Assembly: GCA_037447655.1 (NCBI GenBank)
Contig: JBBHKE010002898.1
Span: 41,676-105,675 of the forward strand
Origin: Zygnema cylindricum
Lineage: Eukaryota > Streptophyta > Zygnematophyceae > Zygnematales > Zygnemataceae
Length of the DNA: 64,000 nt
Reading direction: 5' to 3'
The position numbers were made by a program, and so were the translations under genes. This document shows positions 1 to 11,189 of this stretch, piece by piece. The stretch's first letter is position 1. The number at the start of each line of letters is the position of its first letter. A model generated the notes under the pieces. It was not told the DNA's origin. It saw nothing but the letters and a program-made list of their open reading frames with translations, and did no database searches.

Positions 1-887
1 AAGGAGACATAAAATCGAGAGTAATAATTATCAAAGGTTAGGTTAATAGCCAAGTGAATAGGATAAAAAAAAGTTAGAGCCTGGGAAATGTGGCCAGCTT
101 TGGAAAAAAAGTTGTGGACGAGTCTCTAATGGCGAAGGTAACCTTAATGAAGAAAATCTACTCATCTATTAACGAGCCTACAATGGTCTATGGAAGAACA
201 TTTAACTAAAACGATGCGGGGGAGATTCCTTTTGTAAAAAAAACAACAATTTTGATACTTCAGTTGTCGCAGCCAGGACAATATAAGGATACGATAACCT
301 AGTTGTATGTAAAAGTTCACGTTGTGAAATTTCGAATAAACTATGAATCACCTGAAAGAGATGGACTTCTAAGTTCCATGGGCGGAAATGCATTTGTTTC
401 AGCAGCAAATCTCAATCAAGAAGGCAGGACTACAACCAAGGTTGGGACGACAACAACAAGAAAAGCAAGACGTGCTATTGTTGCGTTAAAACCAATCAAA
501 TCGCTTCATAGCTTATTGCGGGAAACTAAAGTCTGACATAAGAAATGGATCATATATCCATAAGTGCTTCGACAACAACAAATGTTGATGTCGTTTGAAC
601 AAATACTGAAACGTTTGCTGCAGCGGTTTTCTCATCTTCATCCAGCTTATACAAGCTTCATTGGAGTTGCAACAGCTTCTTATCAGTACAAACTCAGCGA
701 GATCAACTAAGAGGATGTAACCGGGAGGAGACACGTCAGATAGAGATTGAATAAAATGAAGGAGAAGTGGAGGAAACAAAGACCGTGAAGACAACCGTAA
801 ACTCCAAATCAATTTTGAATGTATAACGGGTGAAGTTCCATTACGAATTGTCGCGTTCCCTAAGATTTGCGAAATTAATAGTGTTAC
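1..887. other. No recognisable gene
   Basis: This stretch has short open frames on both strands but no motif, splice pattern or repeat that I can identify. It ends at the TA target site of the MITE that follows. It could be old transposon sequence; nothing here supports a call. Confidence 0.4.
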
Positions 888-889
888 TA

Positions 890-1426
890 CACCGCGCATC
901 GTTATTAGTGTCAAAGTTTAAATAGTGTTGAAAAAAATTTACCGTAATTGATGCTATTTAAGAATTTGAAAAAAAAAAAAAAAGGTGTATTCTAATTTCG
1001 GCATTATGCTAATTTGGGAACGGCAAAAATGGAATATTTTCCGTACAATTATCTACACTAACATATGTATCCGTACAGAATATTAGAAATCGTACGCCGT
1101 TGTGAAATTTAAATATCCGTACATGTCAGACTAATTTACGTGTCAAAATAATCATGTTTTTTGAGCGCACGTTCCTATGCTTGCGCGTCTGATTTAATTC
1201 ATTTTTTGTAAGATTTTCACTTGAAAAGGTACATTTAAGTACGGTCTGACATCGACCGTACACCATACTAGTTAGATCTTATTGTAATTTCGTTCTTTAC
1301 ACTATTTTGTACGGTACCTTAATTAACGTCAAGGAAAAAATAAAATCATGTATCCTATTTGAGGAAAAAAATCAAAATTTTAAGAACCTAAATTAGTGAC
1401 TTTGATACTAATAACGATGCGCGGTG
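890..1426. mobile_element. MITE, Tc1/mariner-like, TA target duplication
   Basis: The left end reads CACCGCGCATCGTTATTAG and the right end is its reverse complement, ending at 1426. TA dinucleotides flank both ends (888-889 and 1427-1428). The 537-bp interior is AT-rich and non-coding, with several GTAC-rich motifs shared with the copy at 43124-43662. TA duplication plus ends starting CACCG fit a Tc1/mariner-derived non-autonomous element; no transposase is present. Confidence 0.8.
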
Positions 1427-1428
1427 TA

Positions 1429-1980
1429 CAATTTGAACGAAGTTCCATTGCGCAGAGTCTATAATCCACGTGTTCATAGTTCAGTGGTACCACGTGAGTT
1501 AAGATCGGATATTGAAAATCGTCAATGATTTTCACACCGACCAAAATTTTCATTTGCGTACCGTGTACGTGCGTAACCAGGTCATCGTTCAACACAACTT
1601 CTCTACTCTTTGTAGACGCCTTATCAAAAACCACCTCATTTTTTTAGGGTTCTTGTTTTTTCGCGTGACGAATGAGCGTTGTCAGAAATAGTGTGATGAA
1701 TGGGCGGCAAAATAAATAGCACGACGAAAGTGCGTTACTACATTTCGTTTGTATTTTCTGTTGGATGTTTGAATGCGTATATCGTGTGCGAAATTTGTTA
1801 ATTTACGTTGGTTGCCATCTTAACACGTATGCTCATTATCCACCGTGTTGTGGCTCAATTTTTTATGTAATTGGTGATGTTCCTCATGTTCCTCGCGTAA
1901 TGTAATGGAACATCACCCTAAATTTGCTTTTCTGACCAATATTTTCACTTTCGCACTTTGTATGGGCATTTTACACACTA
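1429..1980. other. No gene; facing Harbinger-like ends
   Basis: No coding region is recognised. At 1904-1918 the right terminus of a GGGTG-type (PIF/Harbinger-like) element is visible, reading towards CACCC and followed by TAA. The left terminus of another such element begins at 1981. The left partner of the first was not found, so it is probably a truncated copy. Confidence 0.35.
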
Positions 1981-2660
1981 AGGGTGACGTTCCATCAGGC
2001 GAAAAGTGGCGTAGTTTACAAAAATCCGCGACCCTCTGTACCAAGTCGTACCGCCTATTTTGTTTTTATACGAAAAACTATATTACAGAGAATCTTGCCG
2101 ATACTCTCCTAAGGTCTTGGAGGTAATTCTAGCCGTCGGATGTTCATCTGCGAGGAGTTCGCTTCATTTTTTTTTATAACTTTCAACCCACCTCGAGGAG
2201 GTGGGTTGGCAGATACAGAAAAAAAAATCGTGACACGCTGGACGATTAAGCTACGTGTCATGATGCAAAACCAACGAAAAATCTTAAGATTTGCACATGA
2301 CACGCGGTTTCCAAAATACAACCGAAAAAAAAAACGAAGTTTCGTAACATTCCCTCGTCAAGCTATTTTCACTAACTTTTGTTCATCACACTATTTCTCT
2401 CAAAGGACTTTCGTTATGTCCAAAAAGTGAAACCCTAAAAACTGAGTTGGCGTACAGACTAGCGTCTTCAAAATGTATATAAGTTTTGTCTTATGATTAC
2501 TTCATACGCAGGTACATGGTACGCAAGTCAAGATTTGAAGTTAAGTTTGTCGGTGCTAAATATCTGAAAGATATTCAATATCGGATCGTAGCTTGCGTGG
2601 CGCCATTCATCGAAAATGCGGCGTAATTTACCATCGAACATCCATAACCCACCCGGTTCA
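1981..2660. mobile_element. PIF/Harbinger-like MITE, left end and central hairpin
   Basis: The left end GGGTGACGTTCCATCAGG follows TAA. The interior aligns by eye with the complete element at 36956-37592, including 'catctgcga' and a strong central hairpin at 2185-2207 (10-bp stem, 3-nt loop). A clean right terminus was not found; a degenerate candidate lies near 2650. The element is probably decayed or truncated on the right. Confidence 0.5.
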
Positions 2661-3209
2661 GAGTTTCGCACAATTACGTAAACGTATGACGAACTTCACC
2701 TTAAACCTATCAGAATCACTTTGATACGTCTCCGATTGCTTCGATTTTGCGCATACCAGAGAGTTGTCCAAACTCCAAAAAAGCTTAACTTTTCATGTAC
2801 AAAAAGGTATAGAAATGCTATATGTGGTCCATCTAAACTCTAAGCATACTGTACGCGGGAACCGTTAAAACACAATACTAGTACAACGTTCTCATGCGTT
2901 GTCGCACTTTGGAAGTTCGCGGGGATGAAAAGGACAGGCCAGACGTCAAACGTCACAAGGCTAGTGGATGCGACGCAGAATGTACCAAACCGTGTGCGCG
3001 AGGCATCTGGAAATTTAAACCGCATTGAACGGCTCACTGCGTGTGGCTCACGATACTATGAGCCAATGACGCGTGAGGGAATCCACAACAAACACAAGAA
3101 TTTCAGAACTCTTTATCTTCTGAAACCACGCAAACAATTTAGATCAGGTTGTCTCCCATTTATAAAAACGAATTCCGACATTCGATATTCCTAACTTCCG
3201 CAACTACAG
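2661..3209. other. No recognisable gene
   Basis: Only short, unconvincing frames are present. No terminal repeats or homology to other parts of the window were seen. Confidence 0.35.
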
Positions 3210-3211
3210 TA

Positions 3212-3755
3212 CACCGCGAATCGTAATTAGAGTAGAGAAATAATTAGAGTAGAAAAATGAAAAAACATAATTAGAGCTATTAACTCTAATTCGGGTAATC
3301 AACCCTTTTCAAAAAAGAAAAAATTACTCTAATTTATCAATAACTATAATTTGGGTTTCTTTCCGCGGTAATTATCCGCGCTGAATATCATTACTGTAAA
3401 TTAGGTACTTGTACAGAATCTGACAAAACGTACAGTTTCACGTCATTATGACGTTTGCATTACGCGGTTTTTGAAAACTCAGCTACATGATGACGACCTT
3501 TATTAAATCATTTTTTGTACTTTTTTAGTTAATGAAGTACTATTTTAGTTAATAAATATAATTTTGCACGGTCAGACACCCACCGTACGCCACACTTTTA
3601 AAAACGACACTATATTAGAGTTGATAACGCTAATTCAAAAAGAACCATAAATAATGTAAAGAATAATTTAGAATTATGTACTCTATTTAGGTTGATAGAG
3701 TCAAAATTGGGGGTGACGGAATTAGCTTGTATAACGCTAATTACGATTCGTGGTG
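3212..3755. mobile_element. MITE, Tc1/mariner-like
   Basis: The termini are CACCGCGAATCGTAATTAG at the left and its near-perfect reverse complement at 3737-3755. They are flanked by TA at 3210-3211 and 3756-3757. It belongs to the same family as the four copies at 38.4-40.9 kb, sharing the internal GTAC-rich block and runs of 'attagagta'. Length 544 bp; non-coding. Confidence 0.85.
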
Positions 3756-3897
3756 TAGTCTCTACCACGAGGAGGTGCCACTAACCACCTATCGAGCAAT
3801 TCCAAAACTCGTCATTTCAATTTTCCACTCTCTCCCTTCCCCACCTCTCTCCACAATTTCCATCTTCTATCTCAACAAGGAACAGAACAAAACAACA

Positions 3898-3999
3898 ATG
3901 GCAGACGACAGCGTCGCACAGATTGATGATGTCACCGTGATACATTCGAATGACTTGCTCGAGATTCGTGTAGACTGCAAGCTGCCACATTGCGAATAA
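3898..3999 (+). CDS. Small ORF, possible first exon of unknown gene
   Basis: A 33-codon frame starts MADDSVAQIDDVTV and ends with a stop after KLPHCE. The start ATG sits in a favourable plant context (aacaacaATGGC), after an AC-rich leader with CT-rich tracts resembling a plant 5' UTR. I do not recognise the peptide. A GT at the 'attcgtGTAGAC' position could be a splice donor, so this may be exon 1 of a gene whose remainder was lost or not recognised. A chance frame is equally possible. Confidence 0.2.
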   Translation: MADDSVAQIDDVTVIHSNDLLEIRVDCKLPHCE

Positions 4000-4054
4000 G
4001 GGAAAGGCGGACATGTGTTGTTTCGAGAGCGAAGGTTTGGATGTCGCGTGCATC

Positions 4055-4166
4055 ACGTCGCATTGCAGAAAGATGCTGCATTGGAGGTTGCCATGTCAAT
4101 AACTATGGCGACGTCGTATTGCAGAAAGATGCTGCATTGGAGGTTGCCATGTCAATAACTATGGCG
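4055..4166 (+). repeat. 56-bp tandem duplication (2 copies)
   Basis: Two adjacent 56-bp units (4055-4110 and 4111-4166), each starting ACGTCG and ending CTATGGCG, differ at only one or two positions. This indicates a recent local duplication. No function can be assigned. Confidence 0.85.
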
Positions 4167-5639
4167 GGTGTTGTGACACGTTAACAATTATGGCAGATGT
4201 TATTGTGAGAGTCTCGCGCTGTCCACGGGGACCGGAAGAAACAACCCATGAAGTCGCGCCACGGGCAACACGGTGAAGGATAGTGTAGGAAATGGTGGAG
4301 GGGAATAATGCAGCGAAATCAAATTAAGATAAACATAATGTAGCTAAATAAGGGAGAGAAAAGAGAAGTGTGTTTAACTCTTGTTTAGATTACTAGTTCT
4401 GTTATACTTTTGAAAAGCGAGGGAAATGACTCTAAGGAAAATTGGCAGGTGTTGCCGGAGACATGGTTCCCATCTTCGTATATAAAGAAGGGATATTTGA
4501 CTATGAAATGTATATACAACAGAAATGTTAGTAACAGGTAAATAAAAATATGAAAAATGAAACTTGTGTTATGGTTGTGGAAAGAGGATCACGATCAAAA
4601 TGAATGCATGTCTCTTGAAATGAACTAAAATGCAAAGGATTCTATCGACATTACAACATTTTTTTTCGAATTCATCTGCAAATTCATACCGTAGGACTAA
4701 ATTTGAAGATTTTGGTCAAGGTTTAAAATGAATTTTTAAAATAAACCAAAGTTGATCTTCTAAGAGGCCAAATTTGTCTTTAAAAAGTGGCATTTATCTC
4801 ATCGACTTAATGGAATGCAGTTTGTGTGTTTGGACTATTTGGACTAAATGTTCGATTAAAAAAGGAAAAAAAAATACACGAGGATTGATTTGTCACGGCT
4901 GAAAAAACCCAATTTCTCAGGCTATTGACTATGAAGTTGACAATTGGAAAACTTGCCTGAACATTGTCGATTATAGAGTGGAATATTTTCAGGATCGGTA
5001 CATCGTAATAATTGTCGCTCCAATTTCACCATTTATAATCTTGGATTTTTACATAAAAGATTTGTCTTTCTACACTTTCATTAATCGTATATCTGAACAC
5101 ATTTCAAACAACATGGTGACTTATCGCTTTGAAAAGCAGTTGTTAAACATTCATTAAAAGTGATATGTCCTAAAAATGAAGGAATTTGATCTAAAGGAGA
5201 ACAACAACCTGAGTGTTCCTCCAAAATACTTTTACACTTTTACACAATCAATAAAAAAACTAAACATTTGTTAGTTCCTACGTCATTTGTAGAACCATGC
5301 TATAAAATTTAAAGTCATTTACATTGCCAAAACAGTAATGCACTCTCCTATTAAAATTGGTTCAATCATTACAAAATTCCATTTTTCGGTTCAACCTTTC
5401 CTAAATATATAACATTTTGTATTGATAATATCTTCAACGAAGCTAGTCAAATAGATAGAGCTAATATGGTACATGTGAAGAAGGAGATAAGTTTATGTTT
5501 AATGTGGATAGTCAAGGAAAAACATTTCAGAGTCACTATGACAAAATGTATCCGACAGCTACAACTCTACAATTGGCTCCAAAAGACTCCACATTGCACC
5601 TTCTATCGTTACTCTTCGCAGTGGCAAAAGAGTAGCTTG
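4167..5639. other. No recognisable gene, AT-rich
   Basis: This is AT-rich sequence without convincing coding potential, terminal repeats or splice structure. Confidence 0.35.
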
Positions 5640-5787
5640 GAGAAGTGAGAGAGGGAGGGAGAAATGGAAAGAGTGAGGGGATTTTGTGAGAGGGAGAAAA
5701 AGAGGAGAATTGGACTTCCTCCCCTTCCCTCTATCTCCCTCTCTCTCTCTCTTATTCTTCTTTAACCTCTCTCTCTTCCCCTCTCTC
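5640..5787. repeat. Purine/pyrimidine-rich low-complexity tract
   Basis: A GA-rich block (about 5640-5715) is followed by a CT-rich block (about 5716-5787), together an imperfect inverted repeat. The copia element downstream inserted in the CT block, so its CTCTC target duplication lies in simple sequence. Confidence 0.7.
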
Positions 5788-6817
5788 TGTAACTCTGAGA
5801 CCTCCATAAGTCCTCAGAGTGGACAGCTTCCAAGAAGCCTCTAGGATAATCCTGACCCCTTTGTGTTTAAGCAAAGATAACTGCCACCCTGGCAGACAAA
5901 AACGCTGACCAACTTCACCCCTGTGAAGACAAGACTCCCCTGAGTCGATAGCAAAAAGAATCTTTGAATTTGCTCCCCTGAGCAGTAAGTTATGGAGGGT
6001 CAAAGTTGACCTTTTGTACAGAAGCTCTCTGGGAGAGAGGGTCCTATCTTCTAATTTTTCTAAGTCCTATCTCTCTCACAGACTCTATCTACTGATGTAT
6101 GGAACCAATCAGAATTGAGTTCCGTACGCAAAAGTACAACCGCCGGTGTACTTTCAGTACGGACATTGTACGACATGGCCTAAATGTCGACACATGTCAA
6201 ATCCGGATTCGGTGCCATAATCTCCGGAGATTCTACAATCCAACGGAATTTCGCCACGTGTCATCCGATGTGGCGATGGCCATAAACCGCCGAAATCTAC
6301 CTCCGCGATCTCGGCGCTATTTCCGGCCGTCCGATTAAATTCAGATTTAATCTTAGCCGTAATAAATACATGCGCGGTATTTATTTCACTTCCGAAACAA
6401 ATGCGCGGTATTGATTCGTAATTCGTACCGGTTCTATGTATCCCGTAATCCGTAACAGTTAAATGAATTTATCGTACGTATACATCTTTAAATAATTATC
6501 AAACTATATAGTATGTATCACTATAGCTAGACCTAACGGCTAAGGCTACCGGCTATTTCCTATCTGCCGGCCGGTAGGTACAGGGATCAAATCCTGCCGC
6601 CGGCACATAACTTTTAATTAAATAAATAAACCCTAGTATTAAATTCCCGTAAAACTTCAGGATAGCCAAGGTAGCCATGGCTCTAGCTTCCTCTCCAACT
6701 TCTCAGTGACTGCAACAAGTTTGAGAGTTGGAGAGAGAAGTTAGAGATAGACTGCCTCGGCTTCTTTCTATTTCTATTTAGACCTAGAAAATACTAATAA
6801 ATCCATTAGTTTCTACA
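5788..6817 (-). repeat. 3' LTR of full-length copia
   Basis: This 1030-bp LTR is bounded by TG and CA in the element's sense and is nearly identical to its partner. It contains an antisense tRNA-like segment at about 6525-6606, with an A-box-like stretch and the B-box-like GATCAAATC at 6585-6593. CCAAT-type and GTAC-rich motifs occur in the presumed U3/R region. Confidence 0.95.
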
Positions 6818-6830
6818 CTCCCCTTATTTT

Positions 6831-9800
6831 CTAGTCAATCTTTAATTTCAGACCACACTTCTCCCTGCAAAAAATTAGCTTAGGGGAAGGCACAGGTTTG
6901 GTCATCATATCTGCTACCATCTCACTATCTGGTTTGTACTCTAAACTGATTATTTTGTTTTCTACTTTCTCTCTAACAAAGCTGAGTCTGATGTCCATGT
7001 GTTTGGCTTTAAAATGGTGTTTAGGATTGGCAGAAATAGCGATTGCTGCCTGATTATCACAAAATATTTTTTGCACACCACTCTTAAGGTGACCAAGCTC
7101 ACCAAGCAAAGACTTGACCCACATCAATTCTTTTACAGCAGAGCAAGAGGCCATATACTCAGCCTCCATGGTGGACTGAGCAATAACCTTTTGCTGTTTG
7201 CTACTCCAACAGCAAGCCCCATCACCCACATATAATACATATCCAGAAGTACATCTCCTCATCGGAGCATCACCATAACTGGCATCACTCCAAGTAGTGA
7301 TGTCAGTATTCTCCCCACCCAAATGCAACCATAGATCTCTAGTTCCTACCAAATATCTAAGGACTCTCTTAGCTGCCTCCCAATCCCTTTTAGTGGGAGC
7401 ATTTAGACTTCTACTCAGCACTCCTACAGCTGCAGCTAAATCCGGCCGGGTACAATTCATAAAATAGATTAGACTTCCCACTACTTGCCTGTAAGGAATA
7501 GTCTGCATGAACTTCTGTTCATCATGAGATAATTCCTCGTCTAAGACTATGACTCCTTCTTCCTCACTCCCCTCACTTCCCTTCTTCAACTCCATTGGAG
7601 TTGTACAACTATTAGCTTTATCCATTTGAAATTTTTCAAGCATGTTCCCTATTGCTTCTTTTTGAGTCAATCTTATAATTTTCCTTTTTCGGTCTCTCTC
7701 TACTTGAATTCCCAAAATATATCTTGCTTCTCCCATATCCTTCATTTCAAATCTCCCCTTAAGATCGGTTTTCAGTTTGTTAATTTTTTCCATTGATTTA
7801 CTTAATACAAGCAAATCATCAACATAAATTGCAATAAATATCAAACCTTCCTCATCTTCGAAAACATAGATTGAGTGATCTGAGCTGATCCGAATATATC
7901 CCAGACCGGTAAGAAACTCATCAAGCTTCTTATTCCATTGTCGAGGTGCCTGTTTCAAACCATAAAGAGATTTAATCAGCCGGCATACCTTACTCTCCTC
8001 TCCTTCTTCCACAAACCCTTCGGGTTGTCGCATGAAGATCTCCTCTTCCAATTCTCCATGCAAAAAGGCTGTTTTTATGTCCATCTGGTGCACTTCCATG
8101 TCTTCCGCCGCCGCTAAACTGAGAAGTATGCGGACGGAGGGAAATCTGACCACCGGAGCAAAGGTTTCCTCGTAGTCAATTCCTTCCTTTTGTGTAAATC
8201 CCTTTGCCACTAATCTGGCCTTGTAGCGCTCGATTGTGTTATCTGGGTTCAGTTTTAGTTTGAAAACCCACTTACAACCGATTGGTTTTCGGTTAGGTGG
8301 ACAGTCCACCAGCTCCCAAGTATCGGCTGCCATGATTGAAGCCATCTCCTCATTGATGGTTGTCTTCCATCGGTTTCTTTCTGGACAAGTCATCGCCTCT
8401 CCATAAGTTTGAGGTTCATCTTGATGAGATAGTTTAGTTACCTTGTTAATAACCTGTTTTTCTTGCAGTCTTTTGCTACTTCTCCTCCCCCCCTCAAAAT
8501 CTGAGGCCGGAATAGATGGTTCTCGTGGATTCTTTCGAACAAACTCGGCTTCTCCCCTATCCCTTGATTCCGAATCAATTTCCACCACGTCTTCCGCTTC
8601 GAGTAGAGTTGTCACTGGAGTTTCCACAGCCGAGTCCTTTTCGGTCTGATTTGTTCCTGCAAGAATGTCATCTTCTCTAAAACCTGGATAGTTAGGAAGC
8701 TCAAAGTCATCGGAATTTTCTGACTCAAATCTGATTTTTACTGACTTCGTATATTTGAAGGGATCTACAGACTTTCCTTCATCCATAACTACTAGATGCT
8801 TTACTAAGATTATATCTTCCCTTTTTAGATCATAAACTCTATATCCTTTAACATCTTCATCATATCCTAATAAGTATCCTGGTTTTCCTTTAGGATCTAG
8901 CTTCCAATTGGACCGATCAGTATCTAGACTGAACACTTGACTGCCGAAAACCTTTAAGTGAGATATGTCTGGTTTCCGGCCTGTCCATCTCTCATAAGGT
9001 GTTTGATCTTTTATAGCTGAAGTAAGAACTCTATTCTTGAGGTAATTAGCACAGTTCATTGCTTCTGCCCAAAACCTTTTCCCTATCCTTTTATCTGACA
9101 ACATACTTCTAGCACTATCACTTAGTGTTCTATTTAGCCTCTCAGCTACCCCATTCTGTTCAGGATTTTCTGGAACTGTCTTTTGGTGTTGAACCCCATC
9201 TTCCCTCAGAAAATCCTCAAACTGGTTAGAAGTATACTCTCCACCATTGTCACTCCTTACTCTCTTGATTGGAGTTTCATGGAGTTTTTCGCTCCATGCT
9301 TTATATTGTCTAAAACAATTCTCAGCTTCGGACTTGTTTTTCAAAAAATATACCCGGGAATACCGAGACCAATCATCAGTTATAGTCATCATAAATCTCT
9401 TCCCCCCCGGTGAGGGCACTTTAGCCGGTCCCCAAATATCTGTGTGTACTAGATCTAGAATTTTTTCTCCCTTATAGGTGGCTGACTTAGGAAAGGGTAA
9501 TCTGTGTGCTTTACCTTGAGCACATCCACTACAATCACTTATATCATCACTCTCACTGAACTGAATCCCTTCCACCACTCCCATCTTTTTCATCTCTCTT
9601 AACTTATCTAGATTCACATGCCCAAGCCTCTTATGCCACATCATAATATCATGAACACCAGCATAATAAAGTTTCTTCTTTTCATTACTTAAGATCAGCC
9701 TAAACATCCCATGGCTACCTTTCTCAGCAATGAAATAGACATCATCCTCAAAACTAGCAGTAAAGACTCCTTCCCTAGTGCTAGTAAAAAAACCCTTATC

Positions 9801-11189
9801 ATCTAATACTGATGTAGAGATAAGATTTTTGTTCAGCTCCGGAATAAACAATACATCGGAGAATGTTAATATGGATGTCTTTCCTTCCACTAACACTTTT
9901 AGATCTACCGATCCTACAAGAGTAGTGGTGACTATCCTCCCATCCCCGTACTCTATCTCTACGGTGGGAATCTTTCTTATCTTAGTGAACAGGTGTCTAT
10001 CCTTACACATGTGCATGGAGGCACCTGAATCTACAATCCAGCCTGCTTCACCTTTCAATCCACCGTACGCACATTTCTGCCTCCGTGGAATTTCGACCTC
10101 ATTTTTCGCCTCCAACTCCTCATCCAAAAGGAGCTCATCGTCCTCGTCCTCGGATTCAGCCTCAAGTACCTGTGTGACAAGGGCCTTTTTCTTTCCTCTC
10201 GAGGTACCACCGGTCTGCCCCTCCTTTAACCGAAGCTCGGTTAGCTTAGTGCACTCTGCCATATAGTGCCCCGGTTTCTTACAAAAATGACATAGTCCTT
10301 TGGGAGCCCTTGGTTCGAACTCATCGGCCGGTTTTTTCTGCTCCCTACCCCCATAGTTTCCGACCGGTTTTCGGGAATCCCTGTTCCTCCAATCAGTCGC
10401 TGTTGCCAAGGCTTGGCCACTCTTTCCTCCCCTTCGGATCTCAATTGTATTCTCTTGAACGAGAATCATTCCTACCACTGAGTTCCATATCCACCTTGAG
10501 TCAGGCAAGTCCTGCACACGGTAAACTATGTTCACGAACTCATCAGGTAACTTCATCAGTAAACAGTTAACCTTTTCTTTTTCACTCAAATCTTTTCCCG
10601 CACTCTGTAGCTCCATGAAGAGTGTAGCAAGCTCATTGCAAAAATCCAACATATTTCCCCCTTTGTATACATACTCCTTAACTTTCTGATCAGCCAACTG
10701 TTGTTGCTGAATCGTACCACTTCGGTACATCTCTATAAGAGCCATCCAAAGATCGGATGCCCTTTCTACCTGCAAATGAGGGCATGCAAGTCCTTGAGTG
10801 AGATGGCGTAGGATGAAGTGCTTTGCCGCCATATTGTTGAAGTCCCAGGTTTCAGTATCATTCTCCTCGTTCCTCGGAATAGGTGACATGAATGCTAAAC
10901 CAGTTGCTATTGGTGTGGTCGCCTCCTTCTCCTTTCCTTTGTCCACCACCTCTCCTTCCTTTGTTTCCTCCGTTGAAGGTGAATCCTCTTTCCTGGTGAA
11001 TCTGCTTCCTCCAAACCCTGGAGGAATTCCAAGACTTGATGGACGCCCCAATCGTCCACTCACTATCCCCCAAAACCTTTTTTCGCATAGAGCTCCTATC
11101 ATCATACTTTCCCAGTATATGAAGCCAGTTCCATTAAAGATTGGTACCCTAGAGGGTGGGCCCATAACCTGTAACTCTGAGACCTCCAT
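6831..11189 (-). CDS. Copia Gag-Pol polyprotein (intact, 1452 aa)
   Basis: This is a single open frame in Ty1/copia order. Gag occupies about residues 1-330, with a CCHC zinc knuckle (C300, C303, H308, C313). The aspartic protease has the DSGA active site at 387-390. Integrase carries the HHCC finger (H519, H524, C553, C556) and the D584, D647, E683 triad. Reverse transcriptase has YVDD at 1122-1125. RNase H carries D1302, E1342/E1344 and D1378, and the C-terminus has ADMMTKP, close to the usual copia ADxxTK motif. No stop or frameshift interrupts it. The first ATG lies inside the 5' LTR; the ninth codon is a second ATG inside the primer-binding site (11163-11165) and is an equally plausible start. 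The product would form cytoplasmic virus-like particles and copy the element. Confidence 0.95.
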   Translation of the reverse strand: MEVSELQVMGPPSRVPIFNGTGFIYWESMMIGALCEKRFWGIVSGRLGRPSSLGIPPGFGGSRFTRKEDSPSTEETKEGEVVDKGKEKEATTPIATGLAFMSPIPRNEENDTETWDFNNMAAKHFILRHLTQGLACPHLQVERASDLWMALIEMYRSGTIQQQQLADQKVKEYVYKGGNMLDFCNELATLFMELQSAGKDLSEKEKVNCLLMKLPDEFVNIVYRVQDLPDSRWIWNSVVGMILVQENTIEIRRGGKSGQALATATDWRNRDSRKPVGNYGGREQKKPADEFEPRAPKGLCHFCKKPGHYMAECTKLTELRLKEGQTGGTSRGKKKALVTQVLEAESEDEDDELLLDEELEAKNEVEIPRRQKCAYGGLKGEAGWIVDSGASMHMCKDRHLFTKIRKIPTVEIEYGDGRIVTTTLVGSVDLKVLVEGKTSILTFSDVLFIPELNKNLISTSVLDDKGFFTSTREGVFTASFEDDVYFIAEKGSHGMFRLILSNEKKKLYYAGVHDIMMWHKRLGHVNLDKLREMKKMGVVEGIQFSESDDISDCSGCAQGKAHRLPFPKSATYKGEKILDLVHTDIWGPAKVPSPGGKRFMMTITDDWSRYSRVYFLKNKSEAENCFRQYKAWSEKLHETPIKRVRSDNGGEYTSNQFEDFLREDGVQHQKTVPENPEQNGVAERLNRTLSDSARSMLSDKRIGKRFWAEAMNCANYLKNRVLTSAIKDQTPYERWTGRKPDISHLKVFGSQVFSLDTDRSNWKLDPKGKPGYLLGYDEDVKGYRVYDLKREDIILVKHLVVMDEGKSVDPFKYTKSVKIRFESENSDDFELPNYPGFREDDILAGTNQTEKDSAVETPVTTLLEAEDVVEIDSESRDRGEAEFVRKNPREPSIPASDFEGGRRSSKRLQEKQVINKVTKLSHQDEPQTYGEAMTCPERNRWKTTINEEMASIMAADTWELVDCPPNRKPIGCKWVFKLKLNPDNTIERYKARLVAKGFTQKEGIDYEETFAPVVRFPSVRILLSLAAAEDMEVHQMDIKTAFLHGELEEEIFMRQPEGFVEEGEESKVCRLIKSLYGLKQAPRQWNKKLDEFLTGLGYIRISSDHSIYVFEDEEGLIFIAIYVDDLLVLSKSMEKINKLKTDLKGRFEMKDMGEARYILGIQVERDRKRKIIRLTQKEAIGNMLEKFQMDKANSCTTPMELKKGSEGSEEEGVIVLDEELSHDEQKFMQTIPYRQVVGSLIYFMNCTRPDLAAAVGVLSRSLNAPTKRDWEAAKRVLRYLVGTRDLWLHLGGENTDITTWSDASYGDAPMRRCTSGYVLYVGDGACCWSSKQQKVIAQSTMEAEYMASCSAVKELMWVKSLLGELGHLKSGVQKIFCDNQAAIAISANPKHHFKAKHMDIRLSFVREKVENKIISLEYKPDSEMVADMMTKPVPSPKLIFCREKCGLKLKID
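11155..11169 (-). other. Primer-binding site, half-tRNA-iMet type
   Basis: In element sense it reads GGTTATGGGCCCACC, directly adjacent to the LTR terminal CA. This is complementary to the anticodon stem-loop of plant initiator Met tRNA (GGTGGGCCCATAACC), not to its 3' end. It therefore implies half-tRNA priming, as known for Drosophila copia. The same 15-mer occurs at 14053-14067 and, on the minus strand, at 26410-26424. Confidence 0.85.

Noticed and set aside
6525-6606. Functional tRNA gene
   Set aside because: The segment is inside an LTR, lacks a convincing acceptor stem and anticodon arm, and is repeated in every related LTR; treated as tRNA-like only.
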